Shown here piece after piece: positions 46,945-60,174 of a DNA stretch of 64,000 bases. This DNA is from Alitta virens (lineage: Eukaryota > Annelida > Polychaeta > Phyllodocida > Nereididae). Each line of letters starts with the position of its first letter. Positions within the stretch are counted from its first letter, which is position 1. A program made the position numbers and the translations under genes. The notes beneath the pieces are model-generated. The model had not been told where the DNA came from, made no database searches, and saw only the letters and a program-made list of their open reading frames with translations. The DNA lies in assembly GCA_932294295.1 (NCBI GenBank), contig OW028576.1, positions 44,618,247 to 44,682,246 of the forward strand, given 5' to 3'.

Positions 46945-47830
46945 GACTGCCAATAACAAGAAAAGCTCTCTTTAAAAAAGAGACCTGTATCAGAATTGGT
47001 TAATGTTGTCTAGACATGCAAAAAAATTATAAAAATGTATTGAACTATTTTGTACAGACTAGAGGGTATTAGTTACAGGTAACATATACTGACAAGGTAT
47101 CATGTCAAAATCGTACAATCAATTAGTATAGTTAAATTTATGTCTTTGTCTTTATTGCCAAACACGATATAAAATGTACTTTTCCATAGATCCTGGCTAC
47201 TCTTGCCTAGCTACCCACAACTGTCTGCAAATGGACCACTTGTTACACATACAATGAAAAAAAATATATATATGCATATATATATTTCAAACTTTTCCTG
47301 CTATTAAGTTGCATATAATTTGTGTATAGTTCTTTTTTTATTATAACTAAATACTTTAAGTATTCTGTAATTTGTAGCTTATAAATAAATTTCAGAAAAA
47401 TGTGACATGTTTTACAAATCTAATAGAATAACTCAGACCAAATTAAAATAAATATATAATCATGTTTCTTTTTTTCACATTAACATATATAATTGTCAGG
47501 TTCAGTGAGTGTAGCATTTTTGAAGTGCATATTTGCTGTTTAAAGCAGTTTAAGAAATAATTTCATTTTAACATTGGCCTATTTGTAATTACTTAAAATT
47601 AAATTACAGGGTACAGTTTCAAATGCAATCAGCTATCAGAAACATAAAGAGCAATTTAAAAATCCTATTTGTGTAATTACACTGTTTCACCTAAATGTAC
47701 ACGAACATCAGTGATGTCACTGGCAATCTTCACAAGGCTCAGAAGATTATTTGTAAAACCAATCTTACTAAGTATCTATTTCTCTATGAGCTCTGCTAAT
47801 TATAGGATATGTTATGAATTGAGATTCTGA
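46945..47830. other. Insertion specific to the right block
   Basis: About 0.9 kb with no counterpart between 22708 and 22845. AT-rich, no coding frame and no element recognised. Confidence 0.4.
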
Positions 47831-48564
47831 TACAAAAATGCCTGATAATTACATACAACCATGGCCAAAAGTTTTCAGACTCTTGCTTTAGATGGTGCCT
47901 ATAGTATCATTGGTTTTATCACCCTTCACCGATAAATAATACAAATAATTTATCATAGAAATGAAAATCTTGCTTCAACACTGCAGACAGATACATCAAT
48001 GACATGTTTTCAATTACTGCAATTTTGTGAAATGCGTTGCAGCAAATGTGCAGCAATGGCACCACTGCAATAAGTGTCAAAGACCTGCTTTCATTAAGTG
48101 ATGATATTGTATCAAGATCACAGCAACATACTGTGATGTGTAACTCTCTGTGTAACTATTATCAATACTGCCTCAACATTGCAAGGATATCTTTAACAAG
48201 AAAGGCTCTCTTAAAAAAAAGACACCTTGTAAAGAGATTATCATGATAGTAGATAAGAGATAATGCTGAATAATGAGTTTTTGGTTGCTTTTTGTTTCAT
48301 TGCATTAAAATACCAAGGTTATCGATTCAATTATGTCTAAAATGCTAATTTATGCATTTTGCAGACAAAATTTTGGCTAAAATCGGCTGAAGCTGGTCAC
48401 ATAGCAACAAAGCTACAGAACTACCTTATACGGGCATGCACAAAAAATGATGATGAAACTTTACCAATCTTCCAATATATTTGTAAACCTGATCACAGAA
48501 GTACATCTTCAGCATATATATTTAGATCTGGTACAAAAAAAAACTGCTGATACATGGCATCCAC

Positions 48565-48715
48565 TGTCAGCAGCATTGTCAGCAGCATTGTCAGCAGCAT
48601 TGTCAGCAGCGTTGTCAGCAGCGTTGTCAGCAGCGTTGTCAGCAGCAATGTTGCAGCAATGTTGCAGCAATGTTGCAGCAATGTTGCAGCAATGTTGCAG
48701 CAATGTTGCAGAACG
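48565..48715 (+). repeat. Minisatellite of 12-bp then 11-bp units
   Basis: Seven or eight TCAGCAGCATTG-type units (later TCAGCAGCGTTG) followed by six TTGCAGCAATG units. The two unit types are related. Frames over it are artefacts. Confidence 0.9.
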
Positions 48716-50742
48716 TCATAGAATTCCTTTCGGAAAAAATCTGTAAGTACTATGTCTTAAAACTGCAACATTTGCAGTTTTATGTGGCAATTTCCAGGGT
48801 AATGGACTACATTAGACTGCCTTGAAACTGGAGTGACCTACATTCACGATATCGCTACGTATGTGCAACATATTGCTGACCGAACAAATTAGTTCCATGT
48901 TTGCTGCTCTAGATTGCTTTTTAGTTAGCATATAATATCCTAATGTTTGCGTTATTTTACTCCTTGAATGATTTTGAGCAACTTTGAATCGAGGACCACA
49001 GGCCAATAGTGCCTTGGTCATGTTGCTCTAAATAAGAACCTGACAACATGTGCGAATTAAATAAGGTAGGAGACCCCAGGAGGTTGTTTGGGTTGTTATA
49101 ATTTTGGGTCTTCAAAATTGATCGACCAATCAAAGTTAAGACATGACTAGAATTCCCCGCCGGGGGCCTAAAAGTTGACCTAAATATTTTGCAAAATTAA
49201 AGTCAGTGCTCGTAGTAAATGGCTTTGCTATCGTGTGATAGGTCTAGACGCCAGATATAAAAATATATGTATGGAACCAAGATCATTTTGTATTAGGTGT
49301 TGGGTGTTTATTATCTAAGAAACTTAATAACAATGTCGTAAAAGTTTGTTCCGTATATTTACATTTACATACCATATTTGCAGTTGTTCTCATTTTATTT
49401 TTTTTTTAGATTGTTGTTATTTGATATATTAAAAAGGTACGGATGGTTGGTCTGAGGTAAGAGCCTAAATTTCCTCATTTTTTGCTGGCAGGTGTTGAGT
49501 GAGGAGCTACAACGTTCTGGATGAGTTTTACCTTTGTGACCTAAGAACAGTCTTAGTTGAACCATTTTTGAACTCATTCAAGGTCCTCTAAGATATGTTA
49601 CTTGTAGTTCCATGAGCTTTGCATCAATAAACCTGAAGTTAAAATGTCTATAAGCGATGCTGACAGAGAGACAGAGGGACAAAAGGGAGTAGTAAGTGTT
49701 TTGGCTACGGCTGTACTAACTCCAAATTGCACATACAAAGTGCCCATACAGAGTGCGCATATGAAGTGCATACAAAGTGCATACAAAGTCCTACAAACTT
49801 CTACAAACTTCTACAAACTTCTTTGAACTGCTACAAACTGCTAAGAACTGCTACAAACTGCTACAAACTGCTACAATGCACCTACAGTGAACCTATGATG
49901 TCCTACAAAGTCCTAGAATATCCTACAATTTGACAATTTGCTAAAGACTATGTTATATGATAAAGGGTCAATAATTCGACAAACAATAACCTACTTTATA
50001 CCACAACAATTCATCTTTAATAAATGACAATACAACATCTTTCAGTCATCATTAAAGGTTTTTTTTTACTTAAATTTGCAATATTCGTGTAAAATTTCAT
50101 CAAGGGGAGCCCTTGACAGTGACTTCTTATGAATCTTAGAGGTACCCTCCTGAAGACTTGTGTGTCAGTTCATAGACAAAATATCTAAAGCTTGCCAAAA
50201 GGTATCTGAAGAAGTCATGTAATCTGACAAGTTAGTTGTTTTTGACTAACTGCATAGTCAGAGAGCTTTCCAGTATATGTCATCTACTATGCATCATAAA
50301 AGAAACCCAAACCTTGAAAATAGGTTACAGTCAAGATTATCATCCACAGCATTTTTGCAGCTTGTTGCCCAGTGTCATCCATTGTTGCATCTGAATAGCA
50401 TAACTATTGAGGAAGTTTTAAATATCCCAAAATAAATGTGATATGACTGAACAACAATTAGCGGCAGTTGAGAGTTTACTGATTTTATTCCGGATACACC
50501 AAGTGTGCTTTCAATTAGGATACTAATCAGACTATAATATAATATCCTATGATTTTGTTCAGCGCTAAAAATAGGTCAATTACTGCGCCTCTGGATAATG
50601 TGAAATATGAAGTTGCATCATTTAATATTAACTGATATGCACAGTCAAATTTCTTGCTCCCCCCATCAGGATCATTGCGAGGTCTGAAATCAATTGCCCT
50701 TTGCTAAGCACCACCCATTCACAGGAGAAGGTCTGCATAGGA

Positions 50743-51730
50743 GACAGGATACTTATTAATATACTATAATAACTGCAAATGGGTCAATCCATATGAATTC
50801 ACCAAAATTCAGACAAACTTCCCAGGAAACCATCTTAAAAAAATTTTGTAGGACTATATAATTAATGGAAAAATCCAAAATTTCAAGTCTCCAGTATCAA
50901 TGGTTTAGAAGATCAGCAATTTGAAATTTCATTCATTTTTTTTGCGGAAAAGCCAAACGGCATGAACTTCCAAGTTCAGACGTCTATATCTCTCTTATTT
51001 TTCATAATGTATGCTTGAAATTTTGTACCTAAGGTAAAGAAGTTGTATTGAATCCATGTATGATGTTACATCAGGGTTATTGGTGATCTTTTTCAAGCTG
51101 TAAGGCTCTGAAAAAGGGTGAAAATTGGAAATGTTGCAAAACGAGACTTTATATTTTGCTGGGCTGTGCGGAATCTATGCAAGAATAAGAGCTCATATTT
51201 ATTTTCTTGCTTCTTATGGTCCATCTGCACAAATATGACAGGATACTTATTAATATACTATAATAACTGCAAATGGGTCAATCCATATGAATTCACCAAA
51301 ATTCAGACAAACTTCCCAGGAAACCATTTTAAAAAAATTTTGTAGGACTATATAATTAATGGAAAAATCCAAAATTTCAAGTCCCCAGTATCAATGGTTT
51401 AGAAGATCAGCAATTTGAAATTTCATTCATTTTTTTTGCGGAAAAGCCAAACGGCATGAACTTCCAAGTTCAGACGTCTATATCTCTCTTATTTTTCATA
51501 ATGTATGCTTGAAATTTTGTACCTAAGGTAAAGTAGTTGTATTGAATCCATGTATGATGTTACATCAGGGTTATTGGTGATCTTTTTCAAGCTGTAAGGC
51601 TCTGAAAAAGGGTGAAAATTGGAAATGTTGCAAAACGAGACTTTATATTTTGCTGGGCTGTGCGGAATCTATGCAAGAATAAGAGCTCATATTTATTTTC
51701 TTGCTTCTTATGGTCCATCTGCACAAATAT
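50743..51730 (+). repeat. Near-perfect 494-bp tandem duplication
   Basis: GACAGGATACTTATTAATAT starts at 50743 and at 51237. The two units differ at only a few positions (for example CTCCAGTATC against CCCCAGTATC). No gene inside. Confidence 0.92.
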
Positions 51731-54040
51731 GAATGGCCAAAACCACCTTATTTGCAAAAAGATGGAAGCCAGAGTAGTTTTAAAAAAACAAATAATATAT
51801 AATGTAATTTTGACCAACAAGAGAGTTCACCATCACTTTCATATTTTTTTTGCCAATATCACACACATATGTTGGTCATCTGGTTAAAATATCATTGTGG
51901 TGGTCAGATGCCTTCATATTGTTATGAATTTTTCAAAAATCGATCTTTGTATATTAAAAAAATAATAGTCTTCTAGATTTCTTAATATTTGTGTAAAGTT
52001 TTAAGATATATAGTATGGTGTGTCTAAAAGCCTTATAATTTCATCATAACATCTGCTGCTGGCAGCAGGTCATATGAAATTGAACAGATTGTAAGAAGCA
52101 CTAGGCTTTTTGACCTCTGGTTTGAAATAATTAAGGTTAAGTTTACAATTGAATTCATGAGTTAACACTATGATAAATATGAATTATATAATGTTTGGAC
52201 AGGTTATATTACATTGGATATGAGTTGATATATTTGTGTATGTATGAAAAATTCATGAAATGTGAAATTTGTAGAATTCAGTAAAATTCACTTTAATTTA
52301 AATATACATTGAACAATGGTCGTCTGGGAAGCTTTGCTATTACACTCCAAGGGGCGGAACAGGTGGGTGCTAGTACAATGGGGGTAAAATACAATAGGTG
52401 TAGATACAATAGGAGCTAAGATAAAGAGCACTCAGGCAAGGAGGTTGAGATGAGCAATGCTCATCAGGGTACATAGAGAAGGTAGTATTTGGAATAAGGT
52501 ATTGTGATTGGGGCATGATGAAAAAGGGAGAATTCTGGGCTCATTACCCCTGGAATGCACAGCCAAACTACCAGAGGAATTAATTAGAAGGGGGAAGTTC
52601 ACTTCCGGGAAGAGCTGGCCAGGATGGGCAGAAGGACACAGCTCTTTTGACTGGTTAAGCACTAGGGGCAAAGGTAATGATGTACAGCATGAAAGGTACT
52701 GGCCAGTGGCCAGTGTGATGTTCCATAAAAGCAATAAACTGATGAATCCCAGGACAACTTTTAACCTAGTGGAAGTTGACTGGTCAAGACACCAAGCTCT
52801 GACTTTGACTTGTTTACTTTTTTATCATGGACTTAAAACACAATTTTGGAATATGGCGAGATGGTCATAAGTTCTTTTGAGCCAACTTGTGAACCCCACA
52901 TCTTACAAGATGTTCCAACTTTGTTAAGACTGCATGAAATCATATATCCAATATAATTTAAAAACTTCTAGAAAAACAAATCTAAATTCATGACCAGTAA
53001 ATGGGTGATGTCTATATTTTTCATAACCCAAAAAAAGAAGAAGAAAACAAGATTTGTATTGAGGACAGGTCTAACTAGAACTCTTTGATTTCCAAAAAGT
53101 ATAGACCACAAGGCAGTCTGTGTTATACATGTAAATGATATATAAATATACATTAGTGTGTTTGGGTGTTCCAGGATGTTTTCTATTCATATATTAAGTA
53201 ACAATATCATTATCATTATTGAATCCATATCAAAAAGATCCATAATTATGTCAAGTTAAAACATCAAAAATATCAAGTATGTATAACAGAGAAGGGTTAA
53301 AAAAAAGTAAATAAAGCAATGCAAGAATGATACAATATAAAGTTATAATATATACACAATGAATATTTTAATATGCAACATAATGTACAAATCGCATGTT
53401 CAAAAAATACTGATTGTTAAATAGCTATGTATGTATAGTCTCTTAAAAATATTGTAATGTCTCTAAACAGAAATACACAATGAACTCAGTTACTAAACAT
53501 TTTGATAATTTCATGTATAATTGTACTGTGAAAAAAGAATAACATTCTCTTTTGTACTTAGGCAGTCGAGGATGATGAGGAAGATGGTGATGAGACTGGA
53601 AATGAGAAAGATGAAGCAAATTTTTGATTAACATCCTGACTGGTTACTGCTTGTTCAATCAAAGTGAGTACACTGAGTCCAAGCAACCCACAGCAACTGA
53701 TCATGTGACGTATGCAAGTGTGGGCTCAATTTTAACAATGAACTAATGTGTGGAGAAAGGGTATTTTGTCAGATTTGCTGCAATGCCTAATGGCCCAAAT
53801 TTAATTCTTAGGACCCTCCCTGTAATTCACAATTATTTGGGCAAACAGTAAATTTAGGGATTGGCCACAGCTTCTTATAACAGCATGACATTACATGAAC
53901 ACTTCCATAAATCTCATGAGTGAAATGTAGGCAGTTTCATTGAATGCTAGATAAGAAGAATATCTCCATGCATGGAGTTGTCAAAAGGGTTCTCCTAGAG
54001 CTGATGGGAGGGACATGGTGCTGTGCTAGGGCAGAGAATG
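51731..54040. other. No gene recognised
   Basis: Contains a 120-aa frame at 52508-52870 with an ordinary composition but no motif I recognise; it may be a transposon remnant. The rest is AT-rich. Confidence 0.35.
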
Positions 54041-54044
54041 TATT

Positions 54045-54123
54045 TATGATTAGATAGATAGATAGATAGATAGGTAGATAGGTAGATAGATAGATAGGTA
54101 GATAGACAGGTAGATAGGTAAAT

Positions 54124-54193
<70 letters not shown>

Positions 54194-54255
54194 TATATAG
54201 ATATATAGATAGATATATAGATATATAGATAAATAGATTGATAGATAGATAGATA
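54045..54255 (+). repeat. (GATA)n-(TA)n microsatellite
   Basis: GATA/GGTA units, then about 32 TA units, then GATATA and GATA units. Confidence 0.95.
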
Positions 54256-54299
54256 GTTAGGGTGGATAGATTGGATTAGATAGATCGTTCAATAGATGG

Positions 54300-54487
54300 T
54301 GGTGGTGGTGGATTAGGACTTTACGTCCTGTATTTCTGCACCTCATAGGCTGATTAGGACAGGTAGGGACCATGGCAATGAGACGAAGGATGAAATAGCC
54401 ATCCAACATAGGCTCGACCGGGAATTGAACCCGGGACCCAGTGGTTGGAAGCCCAGCGAGCTACCACTGAGTTAGGTTCCCACCCTC
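54300..54487 (-). mobile_element. tRNA-derived SINE, minus strand
   Basis: The tRNA-like head has an A-box (TAACTCAGTGGTAGC) and a B-box (GGTTCAATTCCC). It is followed by a tail with ATTGCCATGGTCCCTACCTG and GTGCAGAAATACAGG. A (CCA)n run ends it at about 54300. Confidence 0.85.
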
Positions 54488-55065
54488 TGTTCAATAGATA
54501 AATCTTGAAAGTGCCGTCTTCTAAGGCAAGTTCTTGCCCTATCAGGAGTGGATTCCCGATAGTATACCAAATCGTTTAAACGTCGGCAATATTAAAACGT
54601 TGTAACGACAGTAACCTGTATGGAAACCATGCTGGGCCGAATTCGAATGCTATCTGTGAAAGAGAGCGGAAAAATTCTGTATGTCTGAATATTGGACTTG
54701 GTCTTGTGGGTTTGTTGTAAGTTATTTGTTCTCAAGCTCATCATTGTCACAAATGAGGTAGTGCATGTATTACAGATAATATTAGCAATGATTATATCCC
54801 TTATAGTTGGGAACTCATACTATTATGTAAGTAAAGTGCACTTTGTACTTAAGAGGGAGATTAACTAACATTTCTGTTGGTTATATCCCTCAAAGTACAA
54901 GAAAATGCATCATAGTCGAATATAACCATGGTTATTATTTTATTAAAACTGGAAAATCTGTTAATTCATCTGTCTATGAAAATGTTTTTTTGGTTGGAAA
55001 TACTGGTGTGCGTGGAACTGCTAAAGATCCAACCCCAAGGTTTTCTAATCTTAAGTGCTAGTTAG

Positions 55066-55230
55066 GGTGGGGGCCTAGCTCAGAGGTAGCGCTCTAGGCT
55101 TCCAACCGCTGGGTCCTGGGTTCGATACCCAGTCGAGCCTAAGTTGGATGGCTGTTTCCTCCTTTCGTCTCATTGCCATGGTCTCTGCCTGTCCTAATTA
55201 GCCCAACTGGTGCAGAAATACAGGTAAAAT
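55066..55230 (+). mobile_element. tRNA-derived SINE, plus strand
   Basis: Same family as 54300-54487: A-box TAGCTCAGAGGTAGCGC, B-box GGTTCGATACCC, and the same tail (TCTCATTGCCATGGTCTCTG, GTGCAGAAATACAGG). The two copies point away from each other across a 580-bp spacer with no gene. Confidence 0.87.
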
Positions 55231-57589
55231 GGGGCAAAATTTGACACGGGTGCATGCGCCTGAACAGGGGTAAGCAGGCACGTAATTCTGGGGCTAGAAT
55301 CCACTAGAACACCTGTGGCCAGGCATTGTGCCTTGATGGTTCCAGGTTGTCGGTTGACTGGCACATGCCACTGCAGTTTCCATAATTAAAAGATGTAAGT
55401 GCCTTCTAATTCTTATTCTGCAGCAATCATTGTCATTAATCAAATAACAATTAATTATGTGTGATGACAATTTGTTTTTGATTATATAGACTGAGATGAA
55501 ATTGATACAAACTCCACTGGTGGCCACGCTGGTGGCCATTTCCTATTTTATCCAAATGAGGTGTAGTTGATCCCGACCTGTTTCATGCAAGGGGCACCTT
55601 GTATCTGTAGACATGTAGAAGACATCCCCAGGAACAATTTGGTGTCATACTGAAAAGAGTTTTTGGGAGGGGGCATTATTCACACTCACAGTGTACATCA
55701 TACATGAAAAAAATCTAAATCAAGAATAATGAAGTTTTTAAATACAGAATTTAAAAAACAAATTAATATGCACAAAGAATTTGAATAATATTAAATAAGT
55801 CTGCCTGAATAAATGTTGTTGTCATACTGCCATCTCTAGCAGCACAGAGTTTTTTTATGGGCAGTCCACAGCCTTTGGCAGTTTCTGATATAAGTTATCT
55901 ATCACAAATGGCATCAATATGTTTTCCAAGAGAATCAGCACTTCAGCTGAAATAAAAAAAGCCAGCATAATTGCAAACATATTATATATAACATTGTCAA
56001 ATATGGTATATAATATTGTCATCTTTGATACTGAAGTTATGTCATCAGCACTCATAACACAAAGAAACGGCTAGCTCCTTTAAAGTGATTTTTTTGGAAT
56101 TTTGTACTGGGCCTTTTGTAAAAACAATAGCCTAACAGAAACCATGCACTTTTGACTTTTGATAGTGACATTGACATATCTCTGCTGTTTTACAAAAAAA
56201 AAAAAAAAAAATACAAAACAACTTAGTTTTTTTGTTTCGGGAGCAGAACTCTAACACTACTGCACCTACATGCTCAAAACATTGTCATAATATGTCTAAA
56301 ATAGTGTAGTGGTGCCTTTTGTGGGTGTCATGGCCGTAGATATTAGAGAATTTTCAAATAAGAGTAAGATAGGGAAAATTTCTAACTTTTTCAAACTTCC
56401 ACACCAAAGACACTATTACCTTTCAAACTTCATTTTGACATTGTTTCACGTTGTTTTGATACTAAATATCAAATGCGAAAAATTCTGTTAAATTGTGCTT
56501 CTGGAGCAGAACTGTGGCATTAATGCACGTGCTCTAACATGTTTGAAATGTTTTTACCCTATATAGCTTATTTGTGTCTTTTGATAGTCACATATTTGCA
56601 AAACTTTGTCAGAATATGTCTGAAATAGTGCAGAGATACCTTTTCATGGACATCAATTTGATATAATAAGAGGAAAATATGGTACTATTTCAAACCTCCA
56701 TGGTAATGACACTATGATCTCTACAGTAGTGAAATTTTGCTCATGATATATCTGAATCATAGAACTGTCACTATCTAAGTGATATTTTGAAATATTTTCC
56801 TAATAATGGAAAGTCTGAAAAAAAATGCTAAAAATTGTGTTGTTCCCTACATATTTTCCTATAGTTAGCATCCAATACTTTGCAATGACAGCCATAAAAG
56901 GTTGTATAATATTCGTGTGCATACATTTATCATTTAATATTCATAGTATTGCATTATTCTTTGTATATAAGGCATGTTCAGATACTTAAGACTTTGTCAT
57001 AACACTATAGAATTTTCAAAACTAGGGCAAAATAGGGAAAATTCCTTCTTGCCCTAGTACAATTTTATATGTATATTACTCTATAATAATTTAGCTGCGC
57101 AATTTGACTGTCACATTGACGACATATCTCAGCTGTGTTTAAAATATTTAGAGAAAAATGAAAAGATAAAATATCAATTTCTGTTTTCAGAGCAGGACTC
57201 ACACACTATTGCACCTACATGAATACAAAACTTAATAAGAATATGTCTAAAATAGTGTAGAGATACCTTTTTGGGGTTTCATGATCATTAAAGACAGATA
57301 ATTTTATATAATAAGGAAAATATGTAAATTTGGTATTCTTTTAAACCCTCATATCAATGACTCTTTGATCCTTACATCAGTAATATTTTGCCAATCATAT
57401 ATCTAGATTATAGTACTTTCACTTTTAAGCTAAATTTTGGACATTTGTTTCATCCTTTTTTGCTTTTTTCATAATAACGGAAAATCTCGAAAAAATGCTA
57501 ATGCTTCCTTCATATTCCTTAGCATCCCATACTTAGCAATGACAGCCATAAATATTGTACAATTCATGTGTATACATATATATATATAT

Positions 57590-58275
57590 CTTTTTTTCGA
57601 CAGCTTCATGTCATTCATGACATATGTGTCACAATGTAAACAGAAAATACAAAGTAAAATGACATACAATAAAAATTAAAGAATAATAGAAAAGTAGTAA
57701 ATAAAACTAGGTTCCAGCTATGATAAAGATTTGTTACAATACAATAGCAACATAATAATGTACAGTTTTCAATGTGAAGTTCAATATTGTTATATCTATA
57801 TATATATGAATTGTACAGCATTATCCATAACAAATGTATATACATGTATGTAAAAATATACAAGATCAAAGATGTGGTATACAAATGTTAATAATGCAGA
57901 GACTCTCAGAATGATGGTCAACATGTTTAATGCCAGACGATGGATGATGACTCAAACTGGTAAAATATATGTGTCAAACATTTTTAGAGCAAGTTTGATT
58001 TATCCTAATGTCTGCTTAGTGTCACTTTGCAAGCAAATAGGGCTTTTTGGGCTTGTGTAACAAGATAATCAGTCATTTTTACATGCATGTTACGTTTGTC
58101 AGTTAACACATGTCCCAGATATTTAAAGGCGTCAACGTTTTCAATTAGTTGTGTATCATAGTAAAATTGCTTTTGCCGACTATTTAATTATTTGAGTCTT
58201 TCCTACATTAACAATGAGATGCCACTTTTTGCAGAATTCATGAAGGGAATTTATGCTGTTTTGAAGAGATGTTTC
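57590..58275 (-). mobile_element. LINE reverse-transcriptase C-terminal part and 3' UTR
   Basis: The minus strand near 58270-57980 gives, with frameshifts, LHEFCKKWHLIVNVGKTQII and a downstream YLGHVLT motif, typical of the non-LTR RT palm end. The sequence down to 57590 is the 3' UTR with a (TA)n end, like 25590. Confidence 0.65.
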
Positions 58276-58278
58276 AGA

Positions 58279-59547
58279 ATGTGCTATTTCACATCTGCAA
58301 TGTTCCCTCCTCCTGATGATGCCGCTGTAACACATGAGCGAACTGTTGCTGAACTCTTCCAGGCAAACGAGATTATAATAGAACTATCACAGCAGATTGC
58401 TGATCTCTAGGCTCAACTAATTGCAGATAATGTGTTGAAATCTATTCAACCTGAGACATTGAGACCTGTAACAACAAAGATGGTTGTGCCTGATAACAAA
58501 ATAGAACTGTTGCTTTTTCGAGCAAGTGGACATTTCCAGATACTTTCAAATTTCTACTTGGGTCTGCTGTCCATAAATGGCATGAAGTTTTGAAGTGCTG
58601 AACATGCCTATCAGTATAAGAAGGCATTGTTTCATGATAGGAATGATATCGCTACCCGAGTTCTGCATTCAAGAACGCCTTATCTTGCAAAACAAGCTGC
58701 CAATAGTATTGTACAGAACCATCAATGGCACGACTGTAAGGTTGAGATAATGACTGAAATAATAAACGAGAAGGCCAAGCAGAATCCTGTTTTCCGCAAA
58801 GCTCTTATTAACACTGGAAATAGGCACCTCATTCACAACACAGAAACTGACAGTTTTTGGGGGTGTGGTGAGGACTTTAATGGCCTCAACACACTTGGTA
58901 GCCTCCTGGAAGACGTCAGACACAGCATACTACACGAACTAACCAAGCCTATCTCATCTGGGCATGCCCCACGAAAGCCTGCACTAACTCCTGTCAGTGT
59001 CCCGCTTGAGAAATCGGAGATCTCCAGTATCCCATCTGTTTCCCATATAAAACATCCAAATGTCCTTGTGCTTGAAAATTCGAACACTCACGGAATCGCA
59101 CAAGGGCTGAAAGACCGAGGATTGGATGCGTGTGACTTCACTCTTCCTGGGGGAACCGTTACCCATATCGCATCAAAAGTTTGGCATGTGAAGCCCTCCA
59201 ATGACCCCGATTGTGTAGTCCTCATGGCTGGGGATATTGAAGCAGCAAATGGTCTCCCGACTGAGGCCATCTGTGCTCGATATGAACACTTGTTGAAGGA
59301 AACACGAAGAACATTCCCCTGGTCCCGCATTGTCCTCTCTGGCCTCCCTCAAACTGGTAACAATCTCAGACAGAACACTCTGCACAAAGTCAACAGTTAC
59401 CTTGAAGCTGTTGCAAGTGAGGAGAGGCTGGTAGAGTTTGTGTGCAATGCTAGAGCCAAACTTCGGGACAATATCCATCTGGCTCGTTCATCCCAGGACA
59501 GACTGTGCTTTAATGTTGCCTCTCTTGCTAAAAGGTTTTTTCATTAG
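58279..59547 (+). pseudogene. LINE first ORF: NADAR domain plus SGNH/esterase-like domain, two stops
   Basis: One frame is open except for TAG at 58408 and TGA at 58591. The NADAR (YbiA-like) domain occupies about 58520-58930: LSNFYL, SAEHAYQYKKA, VEIMTEIINEKAKQNP, and FWGCGEDFNGLNTLG, all at the places the family keeps. NADAR proteins act on ADP-ribose or related riboside compounds. The second domain (about 59060-59540) is SGNH-like: ENSNTHG in place of the GDS block, an MAGDIEAAN block, and RDNIHL as the D-x-x-H block. The Ser, Asp and His positions are present, but the first block is altered. An endonuclease ORF follows at once, so this is taken as ORF1 of a LINE. Confidence 0.8.
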
Positions 59548-60165
59548 ACAGGTTCCAGTGGCAAAACAGTTGTGCAACTGATAAATCAAACAATAAGTGT
59601 AACAATGGTATTAATGAACAAATCTTGTCAAATGTTATTGATGTTCATGTTTATGATTCTGGTTTTGGTAGTGTAATGTTAGGAGATGGTGTGATGACTT
59701 CTGTTGCTAAACATTTTGATATCCCTTTTGTTACTTCGGGTGAACACTCATGCTCTAACTTAAACAATGTTAATCAATGTTCAGAAACCCAGATTCTAAA
59801 TGATGATCATAACAATAATCAGTGCACATCACTAAGCAGTGGACAGGCTAGTACATATCAAACTCTCAAAGTGCTATCTTGGAACATCCAGGGTATAGGT
59901 AAAATATTTGAGATCTCAGAAATCACACAACTTGTTAAAAATAACGATATCATATTCTTGTCTGAAACCATGAAACTAGATAGCTTTCAAGCTAACATTG
60001 ATGGGTACAAATATTTCCATTGTCAAAGGAATTTTCAACACCCTAAAGCTAGAAGGCCATCAGGTGGCATTGCAGTACTGATATAGAATGCGCTATGTAC
60101 AACTAAAACTGTATCTATTGTAAAAGCTAAGGAGCATGTAATCTGGTTAAAAATCAATTCCAGCG
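59532..60165 (+). pseudogene. LINE ORF2 start, APE-type endonuclease N-terminus
   Basis: The frame overlaps the end of the NADAR ORF and opens just after TAA at 59529. It runs to a TAG at 60084 and remains similar up to about 60165. The endonuclease start is clear: LKVLSWNIQGIGK, then DIIFLSETMK and RPSGGIAVLI. No ATG occurs before the endonuclease in this frame near the overlap, so the ORF may have depended on reinitiation or frameshifting. Confidence 0.75.
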
Positions 60166-60174
60166 GCTTTATTG

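Larger units (their letters stand above)
42570..50640. repeat. Right duplicate block
   Basis: Same-direction copy of 1-3776 plus 21740-28617 without the Polinton. It continues the Ig gene's 5' side; beyond 45500 I see no host exon. Confidence 0.85.

Noticed and set aside
48565..48715. CRISPR array
   Set aside because: Units are contiguous with no spacers, and the sequence is animal nuclear DNA.
48447..48746. Ala-Leu-Ser repeat frame
   Set aside because: Product of the 12-bp minisatellite.
52508..52870. 120-aa frame
   Set aside because: No recognisable domain and no splice or neighbour support; left as unrecognised.
54400..54487. tRNA gene
   Set aside because: The tRNA-like fold is only the head of a SINE with a shared non-tRNA tail; the same holds at 55066.
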